Shown piece after piece: positions 12,232-23,519 of a stretch of DNA of 64,000 nucleotides. The notes under the pieces were generated by a model. The model saw only the letters and a list, made by a program, of their open reading frames with translations, had not been told where the DNA came from and did no database searches. A program made the position numbers and the translations under genes. This stretch comes from Posidonia oceanica (taxonomy: Eukaryota > Streptophyta > Magnoliopsida > Alismatales > Posidoniaceae), in NCBI GenBank assembly GCA_037176725.1, contig JAZBRS010000044.1:4216001-4280000 (forward strand). The letters run 5' to 3'. Position 1 is the first letter of the stretch. Each line of letters starts with the position of its first letter.

Positions 12232-14918
12232 CTTTTTTTGGAGCAAACAAATTTTTTTATTTATTGATATTGCAAGAGTACAAAATAATGATACACCTCA
12301 AGATGAGGATATGGATCCATCATTCACCAGTCCTATTAGTCTGAAAAAACTCCTCTTCAAAACCCATACCCTTGGGGAAAAAGAAGAGGAGAAAAAAACT
12401 AACATGTACTCTTCCTAGTTCGCAAACTAGGTACCTCCCATTTGTCGAGATTCCATATACCCCTTAGATCTCTGGGGAGCTCAGCAAAGCCTTGATACTC
12501 TACAGTTCTGCGGGTTCTACTACCCTCCTTTGTCAGAAAATCTGTTGCTCCATTCTCTTCACGATAGCAATGAGAAATATCGAAAGAAAACCTTTTCAAT
12601 ATCCGACGCCACCAACTATTGCACTTCCAACTGACATCAATCCTCTGTTGAAGCATAAGAACCACTTGAAGAGAATTAGAATCTATATCTATCACTTTGA
12701 GACCATGCTCTTTACAAAGTACAAGAATGTCCCATACAACACTCATCTCAGCCTCATTGTTGCTGATATCACCATAATAATGAGAAAAAGCTAGATGAAC
12801 CCGACCACTCGTATCCCTAACCAGACCACCCACCCCTGCACCAGGAGTAGATGAAGAACCATCCACATTAGCCTTGAGCCCATAGGTTGGAGGAATCCAC
12901 CTAACAATGATACAACAATCATCCAACAGAGTAGGAACTTGAAATCCAAGACACTGAAGAGCAATGACATGTCCTCCCAACAAGCTGAACTTTTTCACCC
13001 CCAGCATGAAGTTGCACTCAACAATAATCACTGTAGACATCTGTTTCTAGCTACTATACATTCCAGAAAATCTTCTATTGCAATGTTCCTTCCATGTATG
13101 CCAACAAATGAAGCCCGGAAGTATCCCTATGAGAGTATGCCTGAAAGAGGACTCCTTTGCATATTTTTGCCAAGCAAGAATAGTGGACGTCACATCCTCA
13201 TAAATTTGCATTTGAAGAGCAGATGCAAAAAAAGCCCAGGTATTCATAGCCAACTCGCCATATAATAAAAGATGATCAAGAGTTTCCACTTGTGAATGAA
13301 CACAACAATTACACTTGGAAACAAACTGAATAGCCTTGTCATGAATATTAGCATCAATAGTCACTACATTCCAACTAATTCTCCACAGAAACAGAGACAC
13401 CTTGGTAGGTAACAGAACATACCAAATCCACTTTTTCTTACCAACCATCAAACCACTTGTATTGATAGTCTGCCACACACTCTTGACTGTAAATTTCCCA
13501 TATAAGCCTATTTTTTGTGCCCTGCCAATCAACATATAATTCCATAAAAGCATGCCACATACTAGTTATAGCCTCCTCATCACCATCAACTTGGTCCACA
13601 AAAAGGTCCCTGTTGTAGAACACGTCTACAACCTTGGCATTGAGATCAGTGGAAGGAAGATGCATCAAATGATTGAAAAGAATACCATTAGCATACCATT
13701 TGTCCATCCACAAAGAACTATCTCCTTTATTAATAAGCCCGCAAGATTGAGAAATTACCCAAAGCATGACCGACATAAGAGACTTCCAACGAACAAAAGC
13801 GAAAGCAAGAATTGGAGCATACCAACCTTTCATTGTAACCTTATATTTTGTTGCACATAAAATACTCCATTGGGATTCTTTTAGAAGAAGCTTCTAGCAA
13901 TTTTTAATCTTGAACAGGAGATGCACATCTGCAAACTTGCGAATGCCCGACCCCATTTTATTCAAAGATATCATGCAATACTCCCATCTAACCCAGTGAT
14001 AAAGTTTCCTTCCATCTTTATAGCCCCAAAGAAAGTTACGAAGCATCTGATCAATCTCATCCATCACACGAACTAGAATTTTTAACACAGACAAAATATG
14101 TAACGGAATGGATGAAAGCACACTTTTCACCAAAACAAACCTGCCAGCCATATTTAGGAATTTGGAGCTCCAACCATCAATGCGTTTCCGAATCCTCTCA
14201 ACCAGAGGCTTGAAATAAACTCCCTTTAAACGACTAGCTGTGTAATATCTCGGTTTTTCTAAAACTAGCGGGTAATTTTAGTGCGAGTAATTAGCGAGAA
14301 TATCTAGCACAAATTAGTGGCACGGATGACTGGCGCGTGTTGACAGTGCGTAATTCTGGTACGTAGTACCGACGCGGCCCGTTAGTTCAGAATTCAGTTA
14401 TCTAGTGGGTTGGATTTGGGGATGTAATTCCCGTGTTTATGTGTTTTGATGGTTTGGAGCTTCTAATTGTATTTATCATTGAAGCAATCATTGTGGATTG
14501 GTGTTCTTACACTCTGGTGTAATTCTTGGGAGTTGTTTGGGAGTTTGGCAGTTTGTGGGAAGGAGGAGGGGCTTTGTGCAAATATTGCACGAAAAGTTGA
14601 ATAAAGAAGAATGAATATTGGGAGATGCCATGCAACACTGCTGCCATCTTTTCCCCGCAACTCCGAGGCGACTGTCGGGGAAGGTTTGAGAAGGAGGGAG
14701 GTGGTCAAGCATCTGGAGATTTCTTTCTTCTTCTCCTTCTTTCTTCTCCTTCCCCTGAGTTCTCTTCTCCTCCTTCATCCATCTATGTGTGCGAGTGAGA
14801 GAGAGAGGGGTGTGGGAGTGAGCTCTTTGGCTGGGTGTAGACACCCCATTTTGACACCCAATCGGTGGATTTCACATGGAGGAACGAGTTCAGAAGCAGC
14901 GGACCCAAACTCAAAACC

Positions 14919-15100
14919 AACCCAAAACCCCACTTTCAACCCTAAACCAACCCAAACTTTCCACCTAAACCTTGACCTAAACTTGACTTATACCCTAAAC
15001 CCCAATTTCAACCCTAAACCAACCCAAACTTTCCACCTAAACTTGACTTAAAGCCAAAACCCCACTTTCAACCCTAAACCAACCCAAACTTTCCAAATTA
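14919..15100 (+). repeat. imperfect tandem repeat in Tat LTR
   Basis: Two and a half units of about 60-80 bp share the phrases CAACCCTAAACCAACCCAAA and CTTTCCACCTAAAC. The AACCCTAAA pieces resemble telomere repeats, but the surrounding unit is longer and not telomeric. Confidence 0.7.
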
Positions 15101-15291
15101 CCCAAAACCTAACATCACAAGCCCTCACTAAGTCCAAAACCCATTGGTGGTTCAAGGACAAGGTAGTGGGCCTAGATTTCACTGTACAGGCCTCGTCCAC
15201 TGAGTTACATGCTTTGTCGCCACTCTCAGCGGTGACTAGACCCATCGCCACTCTAAGCAGCGACTGGGTTTGGCACTACAATGAGCTGCGA

Positions 15292-16566
15292 TGATGTGAA
15301 TTTTAATTAACCGCAAATGCACGGTGTACTATGTAGTACGTATGCAAAATACGTATCGATCCCACAGAGAATAATGTTTAAAAACAAAGACTTATTATCA
15401 ATTATTGAAATGGGGCTTTAGATTGATGATGATTAAGAGCTACAAATAGAAGATGTAATCAAATTAATTAAAACAAACCTAGGGCTTTGAATCCATTTAT
15501 GTAAAATCCACTCTTGTCTCTCTTCATGATCTAAATAGTTTACTCAATGGTTCTTATCCTAACAAGCATAATCTATATGCAAAGTACTATAGATTATCAA
15601 GTCCTAAGATAAAATCACACAAAATAAACTAAATCAAATGATATATGATAGATCTGCGATTATATACACAACCCCCAAGTTATTCTTCCCCAAGCATAGA
15701 TTAAAAAGATATTATCAATATTAATCTATCAAAGTTTATCGAATAATAAATGATCCATGTCATATACATCCAGTCTACATAATCATAGCATTTAAGCATG
15801 ATAAGACAAAGAAAAACTTAATCACAACATATGAACATACATAAACTTCATCTAAACCCTAGATCTAAAAACTTAGCCACACATGATAATGGAAAACATC
15901 AAAATAAAAGAGAGGGAAAGAGAAGAGCAAGACATAATTAAGATAAAGAAATGAAATTGCATTAATAAAATACTTTGATTACAGAAACTAAGCTTGAAGA
16001 ACTCTAAAACAATGGAGGAAGAAAGCTTAAGCCTAATGTGGAAGATTATGGCCTCTTTATGTACAAGATGGTGGCTAGGGTTTACACAATGGATCCCTTT
16101 TATAGGCTTACAAGGACTTGGCCGTCACATAAACAAATCTGGATACAAATGAGGAAACTAAATTTCAGTTACAAGATATTTCCAAGTGATTTATGTGACG
16201 GTCAAAGATTGAGTCAACATGGTCGTCCCCGGGCCCCTGGGAAGCGCCAGTTGTGCATTTGGGCACCTGAGAGGCGCCAGCCTGGCCCTGATTAGCTCCA
16301 ATTTTGTTGATTTTGTTATAGTATCTTCCTCCTCATGTTCACACATGTGGAAAAAGTTTATTTAATATCTTGCACGGATTTGTATTTCTTGTATCCTTAG
16401 ATTTGCATTTCTTTTTGTCTTTTATCATTTTTCTTCCTTCTTTTTATCTTTTCTTCTTTAGGTCCAAAGTTCCTGCACAAATTGCATAAAATACCTTGAG
16501 TAATATTATTTATGAACAAAAGAGATAAATATGGGCATAAAACATGTAAGAATAATGTGCTAATCA
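15292..16566. mobile_element. 1,275-bp LTR-like insertion in the Tat LTR
   Basis: It starts TGATGTGAATTTTAATTAACCG and ends GTGCTAATCA, so TG and CA ends fit an LTR. The flanks TGCGA and GGCGA share 4 of 5 bases. The surrounding GC-rich LTR sequence contrasts sharply with this AT-rich insert. It contains no recognisable protein, and the open frame at 16,038-16,295 has no family resemblance I can see. It may be a solo LTR or a small non-autonomous element. The orientation is not determined. Confidence 0.5.
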
Positions 16567-18853
16567 GGCGACTTTCTGCAACTCAGGCCACCACTTGAAT
16601 TTTCCCGCGTGGCCGCTGTCGGTCGTCGCCGACCTCCATCACCTCCTGCCACCCGTCCCCTCCCACTTACTACCTGCACTACCTCCACCACTAGCCGACG
16701 AAGCCCACTAACTCCCTAGCATCGTGTCCCCTCCTCACCGACGTCCTTCCCGCTCTCACCACCGCCACTGACCGGCTGCCTGCACCTCTGCCATTGACGA
16801 CTTCATCGTCCCTTCTTTGCCACACCACTTACTTCCTCGACCAACTCGCCTCCTCACACCACTCACTGCCACCTCCTTGCCGCCTGCAGGCTTTTGCCAG
16901 AGCCAATAGGTGGTGGAGGAGAACCCAATTCACGGCCGACGACATTCGACCCATCTTCCTCCTTAGCTGCTTGAACCAAAGGGAGGGGATGTGATCCTGA
17001 AACACTCCCCAACACCTTAGCATTCTCCCGAGCCTTCCACACCTCTCCTTACCCTCCCGGACGGCAGCCTAGCCTTGCCGTAGTTTCCGTCGTCCACCAT
17101 GAACCCATCACCGTCTGTCCTTCCATTAGCCACCCAACGACAACCACAGCAATCCATGAACCCACAGCAACCTCATAAACACTCCTAGCATCCTGGAGAA
17201 CCACTCCCACAGCTCCGAACCACCGCGCATAGCCCGCGTTCGCTGCACGACCACCACACCGTTCCTCCTTGTCGCCGTCGGCCAACAACGGCGCCAAAAG
17301 CTGCCAAACTTCTCCTACACCTTCGCCGGACATCCACGAATCGACCCGATCACGCCGAGCAGCCACCGTCGCCCCCATCGCCGCAGCAACCTCCACACTG
17401 GTGCACACCGGCGAGCTACATCGGGGAGCCGCTCCACGCGCTCCCGCATGTGAGAAACCTTCCCTTTAGCTTCGTGGCACTTCGTGCATGCTTCCTAGCT
17501 GTTTAATTGTATTTTACTGTGCTTTCATCACCGTTTTTAGCCTTCTTCTCGGCCGCCAGAAGGACTACCAGGTTAGCTACCAGTGCGACGGCGACTAACC
17601 TGCACCTCTGCCTGCCACCGGTTGAACTTTGGGTCATCGTTCCGGTCGACCTAGAGCTCCGTTTTGCTTAATTTTTGCATGTCTGTGTTCCTGGATGTTT
17701 ACTCTTCAATATTGCATAGTTAGATGTTCATTTAGTTTTACCATGGGTTCTAGATTTGGTTCCAAAGTTGACAGTTTTGAGCTACATGAGTTGCAGTGAA
17801 GTCGCTTGTCTCACCGGCGACTCACCTGCAACTCTTGGCAGTCCTCCGGTCAAACTTGGAACCATCGTATCTCGCGACCTAAGCATCCATTTTACAGTTT
17901 GATTGTATGGTTTTGATCCTAAATATGCCATCTTCATTTCCATGCATTTAGTTTGGTATTTTGCATTGATTATCTAGCTTGTTTTCGACCATGAAAGTCG
18001 CTATTTGAGGAGTATTGTGCATGTCTATGTCGCTAGTTGTACCAGCGACATGCTCAGACGCCGCTCACATCGGCGACTGGAGTTGTTGCTGCTCTGAGTG
18101 GCGGCATGTGCCTCGCCGATCTCACCGGCAACATGCACTACCACCGTTTAGGGCGGCGACCAAGGCTGTAGTTCAGACAGTAGCCAGAGCCACCCCTGTC
18201 GCCACTTTACGCCTTGTTTATTCCACTTGTTTGTTTCTTGTTTTGTTTCCCAAACCTGTTTATTATCTTTTTGCGGCATTTTAACCTTGATTTGGCGCTT
18301 TGGCATGTTTTCTTACTAAGTCTAGCATGTTTTTACAAACGTAAGTTGCATGTCGCTATTCGCATTGCATGATTTTATCCGACGTATTGTTTCTCGCCTG
18401 CATTGCATTTTGGACAGTGATGCTTACTGTCTGGAGTTCTTATGAACCAGGGCACGTCCGGTTCAGAACACTGGCAGCGTTGCTGAGTATATAGACTGCA
18501 TGTTTAATTTCCATCACGCATCATGGAATCTTAAGCATGTAATTAAGCAAGTAATAGTATTCATTAGGCATTCATTGCATCCCTCGCTCCTCAGGCGTAC
18601 AGTAAAGGCAAGCATTTGTCGACATTCCTGCATATGCGAGCGAGAAGCTTAGAAAGACCGATTCCGGACGTATCGGGGGTGCCTAACACCTTCCCCGTGC
18701 GTAACAGGAGTCCTTATCCTTTCTCTTAGCCCACAATGACCATTATGCCCTTATCCTAGGCACGAGTCATTTATTTCTGCATAGCATTACACCCCTTCGC
18801 ATGTTTTCATACCTTTCCTCGATTTTTCTCGTATTCTGATTTAATAGACTAGG
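16567..18853 (+). other. GC-rich interior of the Tat LTR, no gene
   Basis: This part of the LTR is Pro/Ser-codon-like and GC-rich at 16,570-17,470, then mixed. It holds several CGCC/GGCG-type dyads (for example 17,590, 17,815, 18,045 and 18,115). Open frames at 16,794-16,994, 17,269-17,469 and 18,015-18,284 have low-complexity translations and no domains. I see no gene here. Confidence 0.6.
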
Positions 18854-19203
18854 TGGCGACTCTGAATTTGCTTTATCTTTGTTTTTCTGTCATTTTCCGG
18901 TGTTTTTGAGTCGAGTTTGCTTCCTCGGATCCACCAGATATCAGCAGCCTCTCATCGGTCGGTGCGCGCGAGCTCAAGCAGTGTGCATGGACGTGCCGAT
19001 TTGATGGGTTCGCTATAGTGGCGACTCCGCTGGGGAGTTGTCTTTTCTTTTGTTTTCCTTTTGCATTTGTCTCTGCTTTTTCGGTGTTTTCGAGTCGAGT
19101 TTCCTTCCTCAGATCCACCTGCTATCAGCGGCCTCTCATCGGTCGGTGCACGCGAGCTCTGGCAGCGCACATGGACGTGCCGATTTCGAGTGGGATCGCT
19201 ACA
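18854..19203 (+). repeat. tandem duplication of the LTR end, bounded by PBS-like sequence
   Basis: Unit 1 (18,854-19,018) and unit 2 (19,019-19,203) both start with TGGCGACTC, continue through a T-rich stretch, GTTTTCGAGTCGAGTTT-like sequence and CAGCGGCCTCTCATCGGTCG-like sequence, and end in GATCGCTACA or a close variant. The start of unit 2 carries the extended primer-binding-site match CCGCTGGGGA, which unit 1 lacks. Confidence 0.75.
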
Positions 19204-21768
19204 CCAGGTACGAGTCGGTGTTTTTACTCGACGGAGTTAGCCGAGTTGTTGTTGTGTGTGTCTAGGTAAGGTGTGTGCTGGGTGACCTTTCTGTGGTCAC
19301 TCACCTGTGTTTTGTTTGGTATTTTCTCAGGTACAGGAGTAGGAGTTGTTGGTTTGCTAGTGCATATAGGAAGGAGTCACTTCGCCACATATAAAGGATT
19401 TTGGTGAGTGAATTATTTAGTTTAATTCCAGCTAATTGTGCTTGTAATATCTGCTTAGAGTTAATTTGGAGATAGTTAAAAAAAAAAATGGTAGCAGGAT
19501 TCAGGATGTTACAGGCTGCAATCGGGGCACCCAAATAGATCAATGGCCAAGATCCCCTTGAAAAGCTTGTGCATCATTCCAGTAGTTCATTCCTATCAGA
19601 AGATTGATGCCAGTAATAACTACACTTGTTCCTCCCCATACGTTGACCAGAAGAAGCCTCATATCTTTCAATAAAATCCATCAAATTAGAAACCGAAAGA
19701 CCATCCTCTTTACAAAACAGTAATGCATCATCTGCGAAGAATAAATGAGTGGGAGCAGGACCTCTACCAAACGTACCATATCTTTGGCATAGCCCACGAT
19801 TAAACAAGGAATAAATACCTCTACTGAACACCTCCTGAGCTAAAATAAATAATGTTGGCGATAAAGGATCTCCCTGTTTAAGCCTTCTAGATGATTTAAA
19901 AAAACCAGATTGCTTCCCATTAATAATAATAGTAAACCAATTATTGGAGAGAGTGCACCTTACAGGATCCACAAATCTTTCTAAGAAGCCAAACCTTTGA
20001 AGCACCTTAAATAGGAAAGACCATTCCATCCTATCATACGCTTTCAACATGTCAAGCTTGAAGACAACATTACCTCCTCTGCACTTATTGTCAATATCCA
20101 CAATAAGCTCTTCAGCCAACTGAATGTGATCAAAGATATCCCTGCCTTTCACAAATCTTGCTTGCTCTGCACTAATTAACTGAGGGAGTCAAGAAACCAG
20201 TCGATTGTTCAAAATCTTTGAGCACACCTTTGAAGCAACATTCCCAACACTAACAGGACGAAACTGAGCAAAGCTAACTGGATTCTCCACCTTAGGAATC
20301 AAGTATGTCATAGAGGCTGTAACACTTCTGTGCATAAGTTCCCCCACAAAAAAAAAGTGACGAAGGCAAATAAATCCTCTTTAATTATGTCCCAAGCCAC
20401 CAAGAAAAAGGATAAAGAGAAACCATTAGGACCTACAACCGCTTCAACAGGCATGAACGAAGAGTAGCATAAATCTCCTCCATATCTGGCATCCTCATAA
20501 GAGACAAACAATCCTCATCAGAAATCATTTCAGGTATACAATCCAAAAGGGATTCATCCACCAGGTTGCCTTCTGATGTGAATAATTCTTAGAAGAAGGT
20601 GACGCCAACATCCTGAATACCTTTATTGTCATGTATCCAATCACCGTTAGTTGCCTTTATAGCTTGAATTGAACTGTGACGCCAACGTTGCTTCACCATA
20701 TTATGGAAGAATGATGTATTCCTATCCCCCTCTCTCAACCATTTACAATGCGACTTTTGGTACCAGAAATTCTCTTCTTGCCTAAGCGCTCTGTCCAAAT
20801 TCTATTGAGTCTGAGCCACTTGCTGCAAGTGATCTTCACTGAAGCTTTCATCAAGGATATACTGGGCTTTAGATAGATCTTCCTTTGCCTTCTTGACGCT
20901 TTCAAAAATATTCCCAAATTGAGTCTTGTTCCATATCCTCAAAGCCTTTTTGAGCCAATTAACTTTAAATAACCAGTGGAAAGACATATCGCCCTCATCA
21001 TTCACCGGATGCTCCCAAGACTATTTGATAATCTGAAAACAAAATGCATCTTCCAACCACACGTCCAAAAATTTAAAAGGGCAACGACCAAAATCCTAAA
21101 ATGCAGAAACACATACCAACAACGGTGAGTGATCAGAATTAGCTCGAGCAAGGTGAGTAACTTTGATCTGGAAATTCTAGTAACAATCATTCAGCAGGCA
21201 TCTGTCTAGTTTAGCCAAGATCCTATTGTCCCCTCATTGATTATTACACCAAGTGAAAGGAGACCCAACGACACCTGCATCATAGAGCATACAAGCAAAC
21301 AAGCACTCCATAAAATCATCTATGTAAAGCTGTCTCAGCAACCTGCCACCCTTCTATTCAGATACAGACAACATCGAATTGAAATCCCCCACCACACACC
21401 AAGGCAAGTTTAGATTCATCTGATGTACAAAAACTAAGTACTCCCACAAACATTGACGTTCAACTCCATCACAGCTAGCATATACAAAGGTAACACAAAC
21501 TCTACCACCAACATCATTGTCAAAAACTGAAACAGTGAGGGCTTGTTCGAAAGTATCAATAATCTCCAACTGTAAAGAAGTCCAACTAAACACCCATATT
21601 TTAGCCATATCATCCTCGTTAGCAACAAAACTATCAAACCCAAGAATACCCTTGAGATCTTTAGCTCTCTCAACTTCAATCATAGGTTCCAAAACAGCCA
21701 CCATTTGAGGGTTATTAGTTTTCTTAAGATATTTCAACCTCCTGATGGTGGGTCAGTTGCCGACCCCC

Positions 21769-23059
21769 CTAGCATTCCATGTGATCATCTTCATTAGAAA
21801 GAATATCAAAAGAATTTCGAGAACCAAAGAAAGACTCACTACGTGTAACTGGGCCATCCATTCTCCCCTTGTTTTGCTTGAGACGAAAGCCTTCAGAACG
21901 GCTTGGCTGACCATCAGTTAATGATGAGACATGCTTCCTAGGCCTCCCAGGTCGGCCCTTGATCACAATCCCAAGACCCTCATCAACCACTGTATCATCA
22001 TCTTCAGCCAAAGGTTCAACCACTGTATGCACGTGTACATCGTCAGTTCCCTTGTCACCAGCTGCATTACCTACCTCATCAACCACAATTTCATTTACCT
22101 TGTCCGCAATCTTGTTACCAGCTGCATTAACAACCACATCAATCCCTCCTTGAGCACCACTACCAGCCGATCCATCCTTGGAAAGATCTCTGTCCATACC
22201 CAGCTCATTAATAACACTAACATCCGATCCTCCTTGAGCACCAACATCATCCAAACCTCTTTGAGCACCACTATCAGCCGATACATTTCTATTGCTGCCC
22301 TCATCATCTTCTTGGAACACAGACACCAACATCGCCCGAACCTCTAGATCGTTGTCCCAGCAAAAATCCGGTTTGTCCACCACCACAAGGTCCCTCTTGA
22401 GAGTTTGGAAAACCTTGGCAACAGGGATGTCTTCTTGTCCATTGATAGCACGCACGTCCTGAAGCTTGAACGTCCTCCCAGTGGCCTTCCACACTTTCTT
22501 GGGCGCTACCTTACCAGTTAATCTATTCTTCTTCGCCACCACACCCTTCTCAGTCACTACATTCCCTTGCACTCTACCCGGTTTCTTGTTCTCCAGATTT
22601 CGACCACAAGACTGCATAACATGCCACCACTTCCGACAACCCATACAAAACAACGGCCTATTCTCAATCTTCACCGGCTGAAAGTCACCACTAGAATCTG
22701 TCCCAACATATATCTCTGATGGGTATTCCTTTGATAAGTCCATTTCAACACAGAAGCGTGCACACACCGTCGTGGTTTGAGTTTATGTAGAAGAAGAAAT
22801 GGACAACAGGTGGTCCGAATATCCTAGCAACTGATCGAATAAAGCCTGGCTTATAGTAGCACTGTGGTAACGCCGGTAAGGCAACCCACACCGGTGCAAC
22901 CTCATTCTCCATCCCCGGCCGAAACCTAGGTGTCCAACCGAAAACTTTCAACGTTTGGCCTCTCATGATCCACTTCTCTCTCGTATAGATCTTTAAGAAG
23001 TCCGATTCCACGCTGAACCGAACGAGGAGATGATGGCGATCCACCACAATGACAACCAC
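21769..23059 (-). pseudogene. LINE 2 ORF1 (DUF4283 plus CCHC knuckle), frameshifted
   Basis: The first part (23,059-22,745) is a DUF4283-type RNA-binding domain, with LKVFGWTPRF, PVWVALPALP and a closing Ile-Asn-Asn-His-Asp-like turn. A frameshift near 22,770 moves the reading to the frame 22,767-21,769, which contains CARFCVEMDLS and one CCHC knuckle, CMGCRKWWHVMQSC, at about 22,650-22,610. A long acidic Gly/Asp/Val-rich stretch follows (22,320-21,960), ending in a basic tail. An in-frame extension upstream to about 23,405 is possible in a third frame. The TAG at 21,771-21,769 overlaps the ORF2 start by 20 nt. In active elements this protein packages the RNA. Confidence 0.82.
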
Positions 23060-23519
23060 TGCTCCTCGAACCCCCCAATTCGTTAGAGCCTTCTGGACCT
23101 CGACCGTATTCCTGCAACATCCATATTTGACAGAATGATAGTTGGCCGTCCATACTTCATCGTCGGCTCGCGGAATGGTATGTCATCGTCCATGACCCTA
23201 TCTCAAAGCGCATCTGCAGAAGATCTTCCTTCAACCCGCGAACCAGCCCCCCAGGATCATCCACCGTGCAAGGAACCCAAAATATACCAGGTGCACCACG
23301 ATACAGCAAAGAAAACTCTAACAGCAATCCAGCAACACCACAACCAGAAGGACCCTCCTCCCCAACCCGGAAGGAGATAGCAACACAAAAGACGGATCCG
23401 TTCAAGAAAACCAGACGTTGAGATCCCCACTAGAATAAACCAAAGTCGGTGCCGGAACCCTAACCAAGAACTGCCGCTGGAAGACGATACAAAGAGGCTG
23501 AAAGAGACCGCTATTACTA

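Larger units (their letters stand above)
14836..19203 (+). mobile_element. Tat/Ogre-type long LTR (solo, with duplicated end)
   Basis: It begins TGTAGACACCCC and its first end is at 19,017, directly before a sequence like the Tat/Ogre primer-binding site, TGGCGACTCCGCTGGGGA (19,019-19,036). A second, diverged copy of the last 165 bp then ends in GGGATCGCTACA at 19,203. Removing the 1,275-bp insert leaves about 3.1 kb. A block at 18,416-18,800 is strongly similar to 56,091-56,430 in the large element on the right, including GGGGGTGCCTAACACCTTCC. No coding region follows, so this is a solo LTR or a remnant of one. A clean target-site duplication is not visible (CTGGG versus CCAGG). Short open frames inside are not genes. 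Confidence 0.72.
14241..19513 (+). mobile_element. solo LTR of a gypsy element inserted in LINE 2 RT (itself split)
   Basis: Outer parts 14,241-14,835 and 19,204-19,513 form an LTR of about 0.9 kb. It starts TGTAATATCTCGG and ends GGATGTTACA, as in Tekay/Del-like LTRs. It is flanked by AGCTG (14,236-14,240) and GGCTG (19,514-19,518), 4 of 5 bases identical. Excision restores the LINE 2 RT frame exactly (IAA|SRLKG), which fixes both boundaries. No internal domains of its element remain, so it is best read as a solo LTR. A Tat-type LTR is inserted within it. Confidence 0.75.
12399..21788 (-). pseudogene. LINE 2 ORF2 (endonuclease, RT, RNase H), broken and split
   Basis: The ATG at 21,788 begins MITWNARGVGN, the start of an APE-type endonuclease, which also shows VVGDFN near 21,375. 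RT follows, with KAYDRMEW near 20,040, RRLKQGDPLSP near 19,870 and the palm motif FADD near 19,740. The frame reads into the insertion as YLGAPIAA and resumes beyond it as SRLKGVYFKPLVERI, showing that the LTR insertion was simple. Thumb (GRFVLVKSVLSSIP), zf-RVT-like segment (13,553-13,047) and a plant-type RNase H (about 12,920-12,480, NVDGSS, NNEAEM, DSNSLQVV) complete it. Several frameshifts and a TGA near codon 12 make it a pseudogene. Confidence 0.9.
12232..23519 (-). mobile_element. LINE 2 (plant L1-type with RNase H), split by an LTR insertion
   Basis: This second L1-type element is inserted in the hAT transposase gene on the minus strand. It spans 11.3 kb but is about 6.0 kb without the LTR insertion at 14,241-19,513. 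Its T-rich left end (12,232 on) is the 3' end. An 11-bp target-site duplication, now 9 of 11 identical, flanks it (12,221-12,231 and 23,520-23,530). Removing it rejoins the transposase as TTDFWTSDHQN, the sequence expected in this family. It encodes ORF1 and ORF2, both degraded. It differs from LINE 1 by having FADD in RT and a C-terminal RNase H. Confidence 0.92.

Noticed and set aside
14919..15100. Interstitial telomere-like AACCCTAAA words, also at 51,600-52,300
   Set aside because: No run of perfect TTTAGGG units is present. At the first site they are part of a longer 60-80-bp unit, and at the second a diffuse A-rich stretch.
16794..17469. GC-rich open frames on both strands in the Tat LTR
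   Set aside because: The translations are Cys/Ser/Pro or Ala/Val/Gly low complexity. GC-rich LTR composition explains them.
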